A stretch of DNA of 64,000 nucleotides from Ursus arctos (taxonomy: Eukaryota > Chordata > Mammalia > Carnivora > Ursidae), in the NCBI RefSeq assembly GCF_023065955.2, contig NW_026623050.1, positions 22,030,501 to 22,094,500 on the forward strand, given 5' to 3'. Below, piece by piece: positions 36,830-47,960 of this stretch. The position numbers were made by a program, and so were the translations under genes. Numbering within the stretch: the stretch's first letter is position 1; each line of letters opens with the position of its first letter. The notes beneath the pieces are model-generated. The model saw only the letters and a program-made list of their open reading frames with translations, was not told the DNA's origin and made no database searches.

Positions 36830-37640
36830 CTTCTGGCTGGGAGCCTTTCTGGCCCTCCCCTAACCCCGCCCGCATCGGCCCCCCGCCCCCCGGGGAAGCC
36901 GAGGGAGCCGAGGGAGGGGGCGCTCCCGCCGCTGTGTCCTCTCCTTCGACGCAAACGTCCCCGCGGAGCTCTGCACACGCTGCGTGGCTTTCGGAGGGAC
37001 ACTAAGTCCCGAACTGGCTGCCGCTCGGCCCGGAGTCGCAGGTGCAGAGCAGCCCCGGCCCCGAGCCGCCCTGCACGCGGTTTAAACCCACAGGGAGCCG
37101 GGCCCCTCGCGGCCCTGCCCTGCTCCCGCCATGCAGCGCGTCCGCTCGGCCGCCCCGTCGTCTTCCAGGCCGCGCGTGAGCGGCCGGAAGCCCCCCTGCG
37201 AACTCCGGTAAGAGGGTCTCCAGCCGTCGCGCATCTGCGCCTCAGCGCCCCCCGCGCGCAGCGCGCCCCGGGTTCTCCACACCGACCCCACAGTCGGGCA
37301 AATTCGGACGCAGAAAGTTGCACGAGCACACGCTCACGTTTCCCACGTCATTCTGCACACCTCGGGTGGTCGGGGGCTCCCCGGAAATGCCGCCAGGTGC
37401 CCTCGGGAGCCTCCAGCGGTGCGTGGGCCCGGCCGCAGGCCTCTCAGCGGAGCCCGGGGGGCGTGTGTGGACGAGGAGACCCTGCAGGGGCTGCCGCGCA
37501 CCAGCATAGCCTCGGCGAGGCGCTGCCCCCAGGCCGCCTCTCTGCAGAGGGGAGACCCCAGCCCCCAAACCAGCGCTGCGCCCCCTTCCAGGCCCCGGCG
37601 AGCGTCCCACTGTGTTCCGTGGGGCTAGAAGACTCCCTTC
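36830..37640. promoter_or_regulatory. CpG island, probable promoter of an unannotated transcript
   Basis: By hand I count about 89 CpG in 780 bp (36841-37620), roughly one per 9 bp, in sequence that is mostly G and C. The flanks drop to one or two CpG per 60 bp. GC-box-like CCCCGCCC and CCGCCCCC occur near 36864-36890, and no TATA box is evident. On the + strand a donor-like CCG|GTAAGAG lies at 37207/37208. Such islands usually mark promoters. It begins about 15.5 kb beyond the TCF12 poly(A) site. From memory the human interval holds LINC00926, which is a candidate, but synteny is unproven. The 192-codon minus-strand frame across it is likely a by-product of high GC. Confidence 0.7.
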
Positions 37641-37737
37641 CCAGTCCCTGTCTTGTCCTCCCGCCCTGACCCTGGAGCCTGTACTTGGGCTCTGTGCCCC
37701 GCAAAGACCCTTGTGAAAATCGTCAGGGGCAGGGGAT

Positions 37738-37935
37738 GGGGCGTCTGGGTGGCTCAGTGGGTTAAGCGTCTGCCTTCAGCTCAGGTCCTGATCTCAGGGT
37801 CCTGGGATCGAGCCCTGCTCCCCGCTCAGCGGGGAGCCTGCTTCTCCCTCTCACTTTCCGTTCCCCCTGCTCGTGCTTGCTCTCTCGTGCTCTCTCTCAG
37901 ATAAATAAATAAAACCTTAAAAAAAAAAAAAAGGG
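37738..37935 (+). mobile_element. SINEC, sense copy
   Basis: It starts GGGGCGTCTGGGTGGCTCAG, has a CT-rich middle and ends AAATAAATAAAACC plus A14. It closes the right side of the CpG island, in the opposite orientation to the copy at 36550. Confidence 0.93.
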
Positions 37936-38699
37936 AAAAAAATTTTCACCTGGAAGAGACTTAGTTCCTGGGGCAGGCAGGGAACGGGCCCCACGCTCTT
38001 CTTCCCCTGGCCATTTCTTCTGTCTCTGTTCTCAGGCACCTCCACCCACAACGCGCTTCTTACCGCTTCCTTCCTTCCTCACCCAGGACAGCCAATGGTA
38101 CTGAGTCCTGGAGGCTGCCGGCCCACAGACACACCGATGGAGCTCTGCCTGGAGCCCAGGCTTACCCTCCACCGGGCTCCCTTCACCTGCAGTTCCGTCT
38201 GGAGACCCTTCCACTCTGGTGGGCCCGATGCCCCAGGGCTACCCCCTGGCACCTGGCGGTAAGTTGACACCATCCTGGGTTCTTCATGGTTTTGTAGCAG
38301 AAGTAGGGCAGGAATCACTGCCCCCCAAAATGCCCTCCATGAAACCAGTATGCACACCCTTGCAATGTCAGTGAATCATGAAATCTTGAAATAGGAGGAA
38401 CTTTGAAGTTGCCAGCTCAACTGTGACCCAGCACCCTCCACCAAGGCCCACCCTGCCTCTGCTGGCTTGTGGCCAAACAAGGGAGACACTGCTTGCAGTG
38501 TGGCCCAGCTTCCCCTCAGATCATCAAAGAACGAGCAATACTAACAGTAATGAAGCATTATGGAGCCCCGCGATGGGCCTGGCCCAGTGACAGGCACTCA
38601 GGGATACGACAAGGGTGTTGCCAATGCCTTGTGGAGTAAGTCAGAGTCTGCCCCTTCATGGTGTGGACATGTGTGACACCAGGAAGAAGAGCTCCTGAA

Positions 38700-38855
38700 A
38701 AGGTCCCCTCTCTGTGCCTCAGTTTCTCCACTCATAAACTGGGATGGTAAAAGTACCTATTGCGTTTAAGAGTTAAATGAATATATATCTTAAATATTTC
38801 ACATATTGCTTAAAACTACCTGGTACCTAGTTAGTGCTATGTAAGTGTTACTGTG
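38700..38855 (+). repeat. MIR SINE, sense
   Basis: CTGTGCCTCAGTTTCTCCAC, AACTGGGATGGTAAAAGTAC and TAGTTAGTGCTATGTAAGTG follow the MIR 3' half. Confidence 0.8.
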
Positions 38856-38979
38856 TTAGTCTGTGAGTCAGGGTCCAATCTGGAGAGAAAACCCCACAGT
38901 AGTTGCAACAGGGAAGGTTTAACATAAAGACTTACCAACTGCGACAGAGGATTGGGGTAACACTAAGGAGCATCGGAAG

Positions 38980-39031
38980 AGCAGATGACAGGAACAGGCA
39001 CAAAGAGCAGATGACAGGAACAGGCACAAAG
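38980..39031. repeat. 26-bp tandem duplication
   Basis: Two identical 26-bp units starting AGCAGATGACAGGAACAGGC (38980-39005 and 39006-39031). Confidence 0.97.
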
Positions 39032-39068
39032 CTGCAGGCCCCAGGGAAGGGCCCCCACACCAGACCTT

Positions 39069-39082
39069 GTAGTAGGGGGCGC
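39069..39082 (+). promoter_or_regulatory. CTCF-like motif
   Basis: GTAGTAGGGGGCGC matches 12 of 14 positions of the CTCF core, including the invariant AGGGGGCGC half. Motif only. Confidence 0.35.
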
Positions 39083-40169
39083 AGCCGGGCCCACGGGGTG
39101 CCAGAGAAGTCACCGTGGTGTCACAGCAGTGGAACTTGCTGGAAATGTGCCCTCTGGGAGGCTGGGGAGAGCTGTGCAGGAAGGTGTCAGCCAAGAGGGC
39201 ATGGGTTTGCTGATGGTTCTGGGTGCTGTTGGCCGCCATGCGCCACAGGAGGCCTGCAGTGGGTGCGCCGCCCGGGCTGTGGAAGGGGAAGCTGGACCCC
39301 ACGAAGCCACTGAGGCTGGACTCAGGAGCCTGCGCCTGAGCGCCCAGAGCCAGACCCTTCCCTCCTCAGTGTGTCTCCAGTGGCCTCTCCTCACAGGGCT
39401 TTGGTGCCAGCGGCTGGGGTGGGGGGGAAATATGTACAGGGCCCATAGTTAACTTCATAGAGTAGGTGGAAGCGGTAAACTTGAATCTGAGAGGCAGGAA
39501 GTCAACGACGGGCACAGTGGGCTATTATTACTTTTATTATTTGCAGTGTTTTGTTTACATAAGCTCTTTAGGAAGTCGGGGGTCAGAAAGAGAAATCCTG
39601 GAAGAACTCTGGGCTTCACCATGCTGTCTTCAGGGGGTCACAGGGCATGCACAGTGGACTGTGCCAGTCAGGGGTTCTAGGGGAACCCAGCACTGCCGGG
39701 TAGGGAGGCTTTGATGCCCCAGAGACGGAGGTGAGTGTTTGAATAGGGCAACAGGAAGGCCCAGCCAAGCCTCGGGGCTATGGATGTTTCCCAAGGCCTA
39801 ATTGATGAGTTTGGGGGCTGCAAAAGAGGCAAGGACCTGCAGGGGTTTGCCGAGGCAGACCTGGCACCCGGACTCACCTTTGGGGTCAGTTCCCTGTTTT
39901 GCCAGAGGCATCAAAGAACCGGACTGGAGAAGAAAGTGTGGCAGGCACCCCATTAACCAAACCAGCAGAGGGGCCCCGGAAGGCTGGAAGATGGTGGTGA
40001 CTCTACTGCTCTATTTGGGGGGCACAGAAAGGGGTTTGGTTCACATTTCCATGTATCCTGTGGCCACCAAAAGGACCTCAGAAGTCATGCCCTCCTCAAA
40101 CAGACTAAGGTCCTTAGGAACCGTGCCCAGAACTTTCCTGGGATCTGAACCAGATCTCAGTGCTCCACT

Positions 40170-40300
40170 CCGCTGCACAGTGTGGTCCGCAGACTGACAT
40201 CAGCAACACCTGGGAGCTTGTGAGAAATGCAGAATCTCGGGCCCCGCTCCACAGAGTGACTCAGAGCTCAGATCTTCTAACCCCTGAGTGATCTGTGTAC
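40170..40300. repeat. MER5/MER20-like hAT fossil
   Basis: CAGTGTGGTCCGCAGACTGA, CACCTGGGAGCTTGTGAGAA and TGCAGAATCTCGGGCCCC are the expected ordered phrases. Confidence 0.7.
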
Positions 40301-40411
40301 ATCAGGGTTCCAGAAGGCCCGCTCAGGTCCGGCCATATCACTTCCCAGTGCAAAATGCACGTGAGGGGCCCCTTGTTAAAAGATGAACAACTTCAAAACA
40401 GTAGAAGACTT

Positions 40412-40750
40412 CTGTTTTTGTTTTTACTGAGGTACAAAATACACAACATAAAATGTGCTATTTTAACCCTTTGGGGTGGGCGGTTCAGCGGCATTGACTA
40501 CGTTCTTACTGTACAACCACTGTCGTCCATCTCCAGAACTTTTCTATCTTCCCAAACTGAAACTCCATGTCCCTCCCTCCCCACCCCCCCACCCCCGCCG
40601 GGCCCCTGGCAACCACCACTCTATTCCCTGTGTCTGTGAACGTGACCATTCTTGGTACTTCATGTCCACGGAAGCAAGCTGCATTTGTCCTTTTGTGTCT
40701 GGCTTATCCCACCGGGCAGAATGTCTTCAAGGTTCCTGCCATGTGACAGC
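40412..40750 (+). repeat. L1M-type 3' fragment
   Basis: TTTACTGAGGTACAAAATAC, AATGTGCTATTTTAACC, CCCTGGCAACCACCACTCTA and GTCTTCAAGGTTCCTGCCAT are typical of old L1 3' sequence. Confidence 0.75.
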
Positions 40751-40904
40751 AGAATGCTGAGCCACGTGTGGGGCCCTTCTGGGCACAGGGCTCGGTGGCT
40801 GCACAGGTCATATGCCCTGACGCTACTTACAGCAGTGAAAGAGGCTATGTTTATACAAGTCACCAAGGTAACTACTCAGTGTTTCCCCAAATCAGAGGCT
40901 CTCT

Positions 40905-40908
<4 letters not shown>

Positions 40909-40945
<37 letters not shown>
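40909..40945. repeat. (GT)n microsatellite
   Basis: About 18 GT units ending in TTTAAGC. Confidence 0.97.
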
Positions 40946-40946
<1 letters not shown>

Positions 40947-41296
40947 AAGCATTTTTCAAAGCCAAGGATGAGAACCTGGAGAACATTTTCCTAATTAGAG
41001 CTCTGCGGCAACAGGGAAGGCATTTTCAAGGTGTGAAAATGTCAGCTCGGCCTGGAGTTTTCAGGAGGGACCCCAAAGGGAAGAAGAAAGAGGCCATCTC
41101 CAAGTCACAGGTCGGGGGAGCGCACCCGCGGCTCCCCGCTTCCCCGCCCCCCCACTGAGAGTCAGGTCCGAGCCCCCAGAGGGATGGTGTCAGGAAGGCA
41201 AGGAGCTTGTTGGTGTTCACCTCCTCTTGGCAGGCACTATAGCGTGTCCTTGACAAGGAGCTGGACACAGTATCGGTGTGCTGTGACCGCCACGGG

Positions 41297-41304
41297 TGAC
41301 GTCA
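41297..41304. promoter_or_regulatory. Consensus CRE palindrome
   Basis: TGACGTCA, the full CREB/ATF site, within GGGTGACGTCACGAAG. It lies at the start of a repeat-free block. Confidence 0.35.
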
Positions 41305-41349
41305 CGAAGTATGACCCTCCGGAAATGTGGCCACGGGCACCGAGTCTTA

Positions 41350-41965
41350 AGATTGCATTCCACTGACAAAACTGGCCCAACTCCGCGCCTAAAATAGCAT
41401 CATGTATAGGATTTCATGTCACTTTCAAAATCATCAACGTATTACTATTTTCTATAACTGGTGTGGCGTTTTACCAACTACTGTCTCACTCAAGCGGCGG
41501 AAACCTCACTGATCTACTAAAACGAAATCTGAACTTATATCTTTTGAACGAAACAGCTTTATTGCTTCGAGTGCGTGGAGAAGCTTAGGGGAGATAAATT
41601 TCAGGCAGGAAAACTCCTTCGGGGTTTTTAATGAAGACGCGAAAATGGTTTATCATTAGCTTATCAGTTACTATATTGAAATGGAAGGTTTTTATGGTTC
41701 TGGAAAAGCCTGTTTATTCTCCACCGCAGTGACATGTGGTTTACACCATCATTTGCTCAGCTGTCTCTGCCCTCCTAACTTCCACTAAAGTAAACGTCAA
41801 CCCCGATTCTGCAAAATATCACACATTTCAAATTGCCGCCTTTAAGTAAATTCTTGATACGTTATCCGGCTTTATCCCAGGCTCTTAAAATGCTTTTTAA
41901 AGAAACCTGCTTGGACCTGTGGCAAGAGGCGACTCTGACGTGTCTTTCTGAAGATAAGTTGCAGA
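41350..41965. other. Repeat-free AT-rich block, possible conserved non-coding element
   Basis: In a GC-rich neighbourhood this 600-bp block is AT-rich and has no repeat I recognise. It carries several GATA-type motifs (GAGATAAAT near 41590, CTTATCAG near 41660, AAGATAAG near 41951). It has no coding frame of note. Enhancer function is inference. Confidence 0.35.
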
Positions 41966-43097
41966 AATGTTGAGGTTGTGACTTCATTCCTTGCCTGAGT
42001 TCCCAGGATCCCCACCTCCCATCTCTACCTCGTTTATGGGCAGTCGTCCCCTCTGCGCCCAGCCCGGGGCTGGAAGGGGAGGCTGCTCCGGAAGCCTCGG
42101 CCGCCCTGCGTAATTATAGCACAAACACAGCCCGTCCAGTGCCCACTGCCCAGCACGTGACTCCGCTTGGCACAAGAGGACATTGGCCGAGTGTGCGGCC
42201 CCGTCTGAGTCACAGGCAAGCGGGAAAAACAGGGCCTTGTTTTCCTCATACATTTCCAAGGCTGCATTCCAACTTGACCATGGCCACAGAAGCACAGAAC
42301 CCCACAGCTTCTTGGCAATTAAACGGTTTTCACACTTCTATTTTTGAAAGCCTTGGAAACAAGTAACCTGGGGGATCAGGGCAGTTGGGTGAATGTCTTT
42401 CCAAAGTTCTCCCTGCCAGAGGCCCCGTCCTGGCAGGAGTCCCAGAGCAACTGTGAAACCGAAATGTCACGACAGAGCCCTCTCTGCAAACCTGCTCCTC
42501 AGGTGATAAAAACGGAAACACCGGAGGCACCCCGGACCCTCACAGTCTGTTCTACACGATGACGCAGAGAACCTTCTGGCCTCGGGGCCCCGAGTGGGCC
42601 AGATTATCGTCCCACCGCTTTGTGTGGGTACGTAAAGTTTTCATAACTGAGACTCTACTGCAGTGGGTCCCTGGCAAACCGACGGGGTTCAGAGATGGAG
42701 GTCAGCACCCAGGAGTTTGCTGGGGGAGCTGGGGAGGGGAGGGGTCCGCACCTGGGAAGGGAAGGGCAGAGGTGGGAGGGGGCAGGTGTGGGCAGATGGT
42801 GGGCTGGGGTGCAGTCTCAGCAAACGTTCTGCCATCTGAGGCTGGGTGGCCCCAGAGGGGCGAAGGGGGTTGGGCCTTATATGCAACCCCCACCCCTTCC
42901 TCCTCCTCCCCAGTAAGTCAGGCATTGGGTGTGGCCACCGGGGAGGGGGTGTGACTGCCGATGAGGTGGGCGGGGGGACTGACCACCTAGGCCCCTCTGT
43001 GGGCAGCACCTCAGCGGTGGGGGGAGAGTAAGTCCCTCCTTCCCTCCCGCGGTGGGACTGCAACACAGCATCCGCGACAGTGGTCTGTCTTTTTCAT
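41966..43097. other. Intergenic, GC-rich
   Basis: No repeat or gene recognised. Open frames of up to 131 codons on both strands coincide with G/C-rich simple sequence. Confidence 0.55.
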
Positions 43098-43520
43098 CTG
43101 CCAACTAAAAAAAAACCAAAAAGAGGTGAAATTCACATAACATAAAATCATAAAATGAACCATTTTAAAGTGGCCAATTCGGTGGCATTTAGGACATTCA
43201 CAATGTTGTGTGACTACCACCTGTGTCAAGTTTCAAAATATGTTCATCGCCCCAGGGGCAAACCCCTCCCCTGAAGCAGTCATCCCCGCACCCCCGTGCC
43301 CCACCCTGGGGCAAACAGCCTCTTTGGGGCTCCACACATTCCCCTCTTGTGGGCCTGGCATAGACAGGGGATCATCTAATGTGTGACCGTTCGTGTCAGG
43401 CCTATTTCCCGCAGCCTAGGATGCGCCGGGTGCCCGCGGAAGCGGACGTCAGCCCTCCCGCCGTGTAGCAGCTGGATGGTCCCCCGTGGTGGAGACACAC
43501 CGGGTTTCGTTTGTGCACTC
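43098..43520 (+). repeat. L1M-type 3' fragment
   Basis: GAGGTGAAATTCACATAACA, AAATGAACCATTTTAAAGTG, GGCATTTAGGACATTCACAA and TTGTGTGACTACCACCTGTG are hallmark phrases of old L1 3' sequence. The right end is approximate. Confidence 0.8.
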
Positions 43521-44409
43521 GTGCCCTGATGCACATTTGAACTGTAGTGTGTCATCTGTTTAAGAAGGAGCTTAGGATCAGTGTGGACGTTCTTGGTCCC
43601 GGAAGATAGGACCTCACCTCGTTTGGAAGCAGGAAAAGCCCTCCAGGCTCCTGTGGGGGGGGGGGGACAGTCCATGGATGAGGCTCTTGCTCACTGGAAA
43701 ATCCAGTGCCTGCCAGCCTCCCGGGGCCTGACCGTGGCACTTCAAGCTTGTCCCTTGCCCTCCTGCCACCAGGTGCATGGCCTTGGCCCGGCCGTGCCTG
43801 GCTCAGGCCCCACTAAGCCATTTCTGGGGGTGCTGTCTGTGGCCACTCCTCTCCGCTCCAGGGAACCAGCCTGGGAGGTGGGACATCTTGCCACCTTGGC
43901 CCAGGAGCATGTATGCCTCCCTGTGTTGCCCATAGGGAGCCTTTGCCCTCTAAGCCTCAGAGCCGTGCTCCTTGCGGGCAGACAGGATGCGCTGGCTGCA
44001 CCCACATCCTCCTGGGCTCAGCCTGCTGGTGACTCTCCCCATGGCCCTTCGGCCCATCTCCGTCCCCACCTGAGGGCAGAGGAGGTGGTGCGTCTGTGAC
44101 TCCCCGGTGCCTGGGCCGGGGGGGATGCTGGCTCTGCAGCTACGTCCCTGGCCCCTTGGCTGGCTCCTCGAGATTGCCTGCCCAGCCCACGCCCACCCAT
44201 TTCTGCTCACTTTCCTTGCGCTGCAGGCTCTGTCCCCTTGTTCTCAGGTACCCCTAGGGGCCCCCGCACGTAGCATGGAGGTGGTCCAAAAATGTTTGTG
44301 GACTGCAGAACCTCTTTCTTGGAAATTTCAACTCCCTACCAAAATGCTTCTCTAGAAAACCCTTTATGAGAGGGCCCCTTGCCATTTCTGGTTTTGGTTT
44401 TATGTACGT

Positions 44410-44500
44410 AGTCTGTGAGCCTCACAGCAATCCCACAGGAGGCCATTATGATCTCTGATCCATGGATGAGGAAGTTCAGGACTGAGCCCACCTGGGAGGG
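44410..44500 (-). repeat. MIR-like fragment, antisense
   Basis: CTCACAGCAATCCCACAGGA followed by CATGGATGAGGAAGTTCAGG is an antisense MIR-like arrangement. Confidence 0.5.
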
Positions 44501-47424
44501 AAGTGGCAGGGCTCCTGGAGGCCTGGAGGCCCAGCCCTGCCTCTCGGCTCTGCGCGGCCTCTGCCTGTCAAGTCGGGTCTGCCTCTGGGCTGGGCATGGG
44601 GCTCATCACTGGGGTTCCTCAGGCACTGTGGGGGCAGAGGTGGGGGGAGGGCTTTCAGATGACTGTCAGTGGAGTGAGGAGGCCGGCTACCACCAGGGCG
44701 ACAGAGCTGTGCTCAGCCTAAGGGAAGAACCCCGTTTCTGTGGAATTTGGAGTAACATGTATATAAACACTATTTATATCATAACCCAGGGCAGACTTCA
44801 CCCAAAGGACATTCACCAGGTGAAAAACTTACCGTTAAACCTCAATCCAGAAGATAAAGGCGGCAGGCGGCAGGCGGCAGCAGGGAGGTGGGGGGGGGGC
44901 AGACACCACCCTCCCATCCTGACACTGATGACATCCTCCCTGAGGGGTCTGTTCCTCTCCCGTGGGTGTCCAGGAGGTGCCCCATGAACAAATGCTCAGG
45001 AGGGGATGCTGGAGAATGCGGAGGACGGCGGGCGGTGATCTTAGGGCTTGAAACAGAGGCATAGATGAATCTTTTGCACAATTGTTTTCCTCAAAATATG
45101 GATGGGGAGTGAGGGTGCTTTGTTTTTCTTTCTCTTTAGAGTGGTGAGCTGTGAACTGTGTATGCCCTGAGGAAAAGACTCCAACAACCAAGCACTTGGA
45201 GCCAAGCCCCCCTGCTCTGTACTGATGATGGTGCCCCGCTCCGGCCTCCTCTGTGGCCATTGCTGAGAAGGGCCAGGCTCTGCTAACTGAAGCGCTGGGA
45301 GTCCCAGCAGGAAACAGGCAGCATAGTTGTTGGGGTTTCCCACCCCCCAAGGTTGGTTGTGCTTCCCTTCCCCTCCCCAGGTGGGCATCTGGCTGTGGGT
45401 GAGGAGAGAGGAATCTGCTGGCACTCACCGGGGTGACCCCTCGTGCTGTGATTGGGAAGCCTGGAGGATGGTGGGAGTCAGGGCTGGAAGGCCCACGTCC
45501 CAGACAGCCTGCGTTCCTAATGGGTAACTTTAAAGCACGGGGTTTGACCATGCCAGGGTGAGGAGAAGAGAGGTTCTGGAGTCCTAGATGGTGGTGAGTA
45601 GGGCAGGCCTGAACAGGACACTGAGATGGATGGTTGTAGACGTGACAAGTGGTTTAAGGCCCTGAACCAAAAGAAAGAGAGAGAGAGAAAAACATCCTGG
45701 GGCCTAGGAGGCAGGAAAGGGCTCCTGATGGTGGACAAGCGCCACGGTATCCAGCCGGGTGAGGCTCCACCTGCCACACCCCATTTCTTTTGCCTCTCTG
45801 TGCCTTGGGGGTCCCGAGTCAGCCTGGGACGTGGGGAGGTGTCGACAGTCGTCCAGTCAGGAGGTGAACCCCAGCTTGCCCACTTGCCTGGCAGGGGCCC
45901 CACGGAAGTCCCTGCAGCTATAAATAGGGGCTTGTCCAAATTCATTCCAGCAGAGGCTCCTGTGGGGGGAGCGGGACAAGAGGAGCAGCCATGGGGTGTG
46001 TGAGGAAGAGAAAGACTGCTCTCCTGAGAGCTGGAAGCTTCCTGGCAGTTACTGCCACGTGGGAGCTTGCGCGCACCCACGTACACACACACGCACACAC
46101 AGGTCTGCACCACTTCACTTCTGGGACCAGCAGACCCCTCCATTCCTGCTCCCCTGGAAGAAGGGCGCCCAGCCCAGTGTCTTCCCTGTGAAATGAGTGC
46201 TAGAGGCCCAGACTGACCTGAAGTGGTTTTTCTAATTCTTTTCCCATTCTGGCAAGGAGGGAAGGAGATGCTTCTCGACTCAAGGGAAAAAAGGGAGGAA
46301 GAAATGGAGGGATGAGAAAGGAAGGAGTTCTTCCCAGAGCAGCTCAGGGAAAAGGCCTGAGCTGCAGCCAAGGCCCAACCACTGCCTGAGGAGACCAGAT
46401 GGCGTGGGCTCTCCTGCCTGCAAACCTCCCGAACGGCCAGCCCTCCTCCTCTGTGCTTCCCACGCATTTCTTCAGAAGGCGCATGCATCTGGCTCCAACG
46501 CCGCTATCCCTGGTTATCGTTTCCTTTTAGATGTTCCTTTTAGCTTCTACCTCGGCTGAACTGTGAAGATTAAGCCAATTTCTTTGTCTCTCAGACTTAC
46601 GTAAACGGGAGGCCTCAGATCCCAGGAAGATGCAGAGCTCGCACTGTACTTCCTCCGTAAGCCTCCAAGGACAGAAAATGGTTGCTATGGGGATTCCTTC
46701 ATTTGTAGAGTAATAGTTTTCAGAAAAAAAAGAATGATTCACAAGTTCTTTCAGGACGAACAGAGTCCGTCCTTGGGGACGACATGATGTAATAGTGTTT
46801 AAGAGAGGAACGATGACTGGCTTTGGTTTATGCATGTTTCCTCTTCTTCTTCAATCCCTGCATGCGTGCAGCCCACCAGCAGCTTCCTCAGAGCCTTGTT
46901 CTGCACACAGAATTCTAGTTGATGCCTGACACCTCCCTTTGTCTCTTCGCGAATCTGAGGGCAGGTGTTAAAAATGTTAGAAATGCCCAGCTAGGCTCAC
47001 CAGGGCATTACTGTTAGAGTCTTCATGGCCACTTCTGGGCCTACCCAGCTGGATGAAGTTTTTAGCCCGAGGGTGCCACAGGGCCTTTGCACATTCATAT
47101 ATATTATGATTGGCTGGGAAGGGGGCTTTCCCTAGATTGACTCTCTCAAAGCATGGGGTTCACAGTGCAGACCAGAAACTGAGGTCCACAGAGAGGATGG
47201 ACTGACTCAAGTCCTAGTGTATGTAAAGTCCAGAGTTAGGCCCAGAAGCGAGGCTTTCTAAACATCCATGGCCAGCAGAGCAGGAGCCAAGAAGACTACT
47301 TTTATGAACAAACCTCTTTCCTAATGGCAAAGAAAAGGAGGTTGGCTGCTTGGAGCAACAAAAAGAAGTAGTGAGGGGTTAAAATAAAATTGAAATCTGA
47401 TTGAAACAATCCTTTTCTTTTGGA

Positions 47425-47550
47425 GAGAGCACAGCACTGGGAGTCAGCTATTGACCTTGGGGAAGTCACCCTCCCTCTCCGGGCCACAACTTTCCCACCT
47501 GCCAATTGAAGGGGCAGGACTAGAATGAGTTCGGATCCTTCCAGCAAAGA
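47425..47550 (+). repeat. MIR-like fragment, sense
   Basis: GAGCACAGCACTGGGAGTCA, CCTTGGGGAAGTCACCCTCC and CCACCTGCCAATTGAAGGGG follow MIR order. Confidence 0.65.
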
Positions 47551-47609
47551 CCAGCTTAAATGCTGCACCAGTGCAGGAAATGTTAGTGAAGCCTTCTCCA
47601 TGCTAAAAT

Positions 47610-47960
47610 TAGCATTCAAGGATTCCTGGTGGTCCCCAGTATCAAGCCCAAACTCCTTGCCTGCAGCTCAAGGCTTTATGTGATCTGCTCACAACTCATC
47701 TTTCCAGTCTTATCTCCCACATGCTACTTCCTGTAGATCATTTATTGTTCTGTCCACCCACCCTCCACACCTGTTAATACCCTCTACTTGCAAAGCACAC
47801 CTCCCCCCACCCCAGGACCCTGGGCTGAACACATCCAGTTAGTCTTTTAGCTCTCAGTTAAAATGCCACCTCCTTCAGGAAGTCTTCCTGGAATCCTGAG
47901 TTTGGGGCCATGATCTTTCCAATCCCATATCCACCATCATTGCCTTCACCTGAACATGTT
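47610..47960 (+). repeat. L2 LINE 3' fragment
   Basis: CCCAAACTCCTTGCCTGCAG, AAGGCTTTATGTGATCTGCT, TCCAGTCTTATCTCCCACAT and TTCAGGAAGTCTTCCTGGAA match the L2 3' region in order. Confidence 0.78.

Larger units (their letters stand above)
37936..40169. other. Intergenic
   Basis: It contains an MIR at 38700, a probable old repeat beginning near 38850 (GTTAGTCTGTGAGTCAGGGT), a 26-bp tandem duplication at 38980 and a CTCF-like motif at 39069. No gene recognised; the 136-, 127- and 131-codon frames have no domain. Confidence 0.6.
43521..47609. other. Intergenic, GC-rich, no gene called
   Basis: It contains MIR-like pieces at 44410 and 47425 and a purine-rich run near 46250-46340. The longest open frame of the window (323 codons, minus strand 45517-46488) lies here. 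It is Ser/Pro/Arg-rich, includes a Cys/Val run from an ACACAC repeat, and has no domain, so I treat it as chance. AT-rich patches near 46560-46850 and 47090-47120 show nothing specific. Confidence 0.55.

Noticed and set aside
36751..37329. 192-codon minus-strand open frame across the CpG island
   Set aside because: Arg/Gly/Ala-rich frame as expected from CpG-rich DNA, and its start region overlaps a SINE; no domain.
44835..45551. 238-codon minus-strand open frame
   Set aside because: No recognisable domain and biased composition; other frames are open over the same DNA.
45517..46488. 323-codon minus-strand open frame, the longest in the window
   Set aside because: Low-complexity Ser/Pro/Arg composition, a Cys/Val run from an ACACAC repeat, no known domain, no splice or promoter support, and GC-rich DNA where long chance frames are expected.
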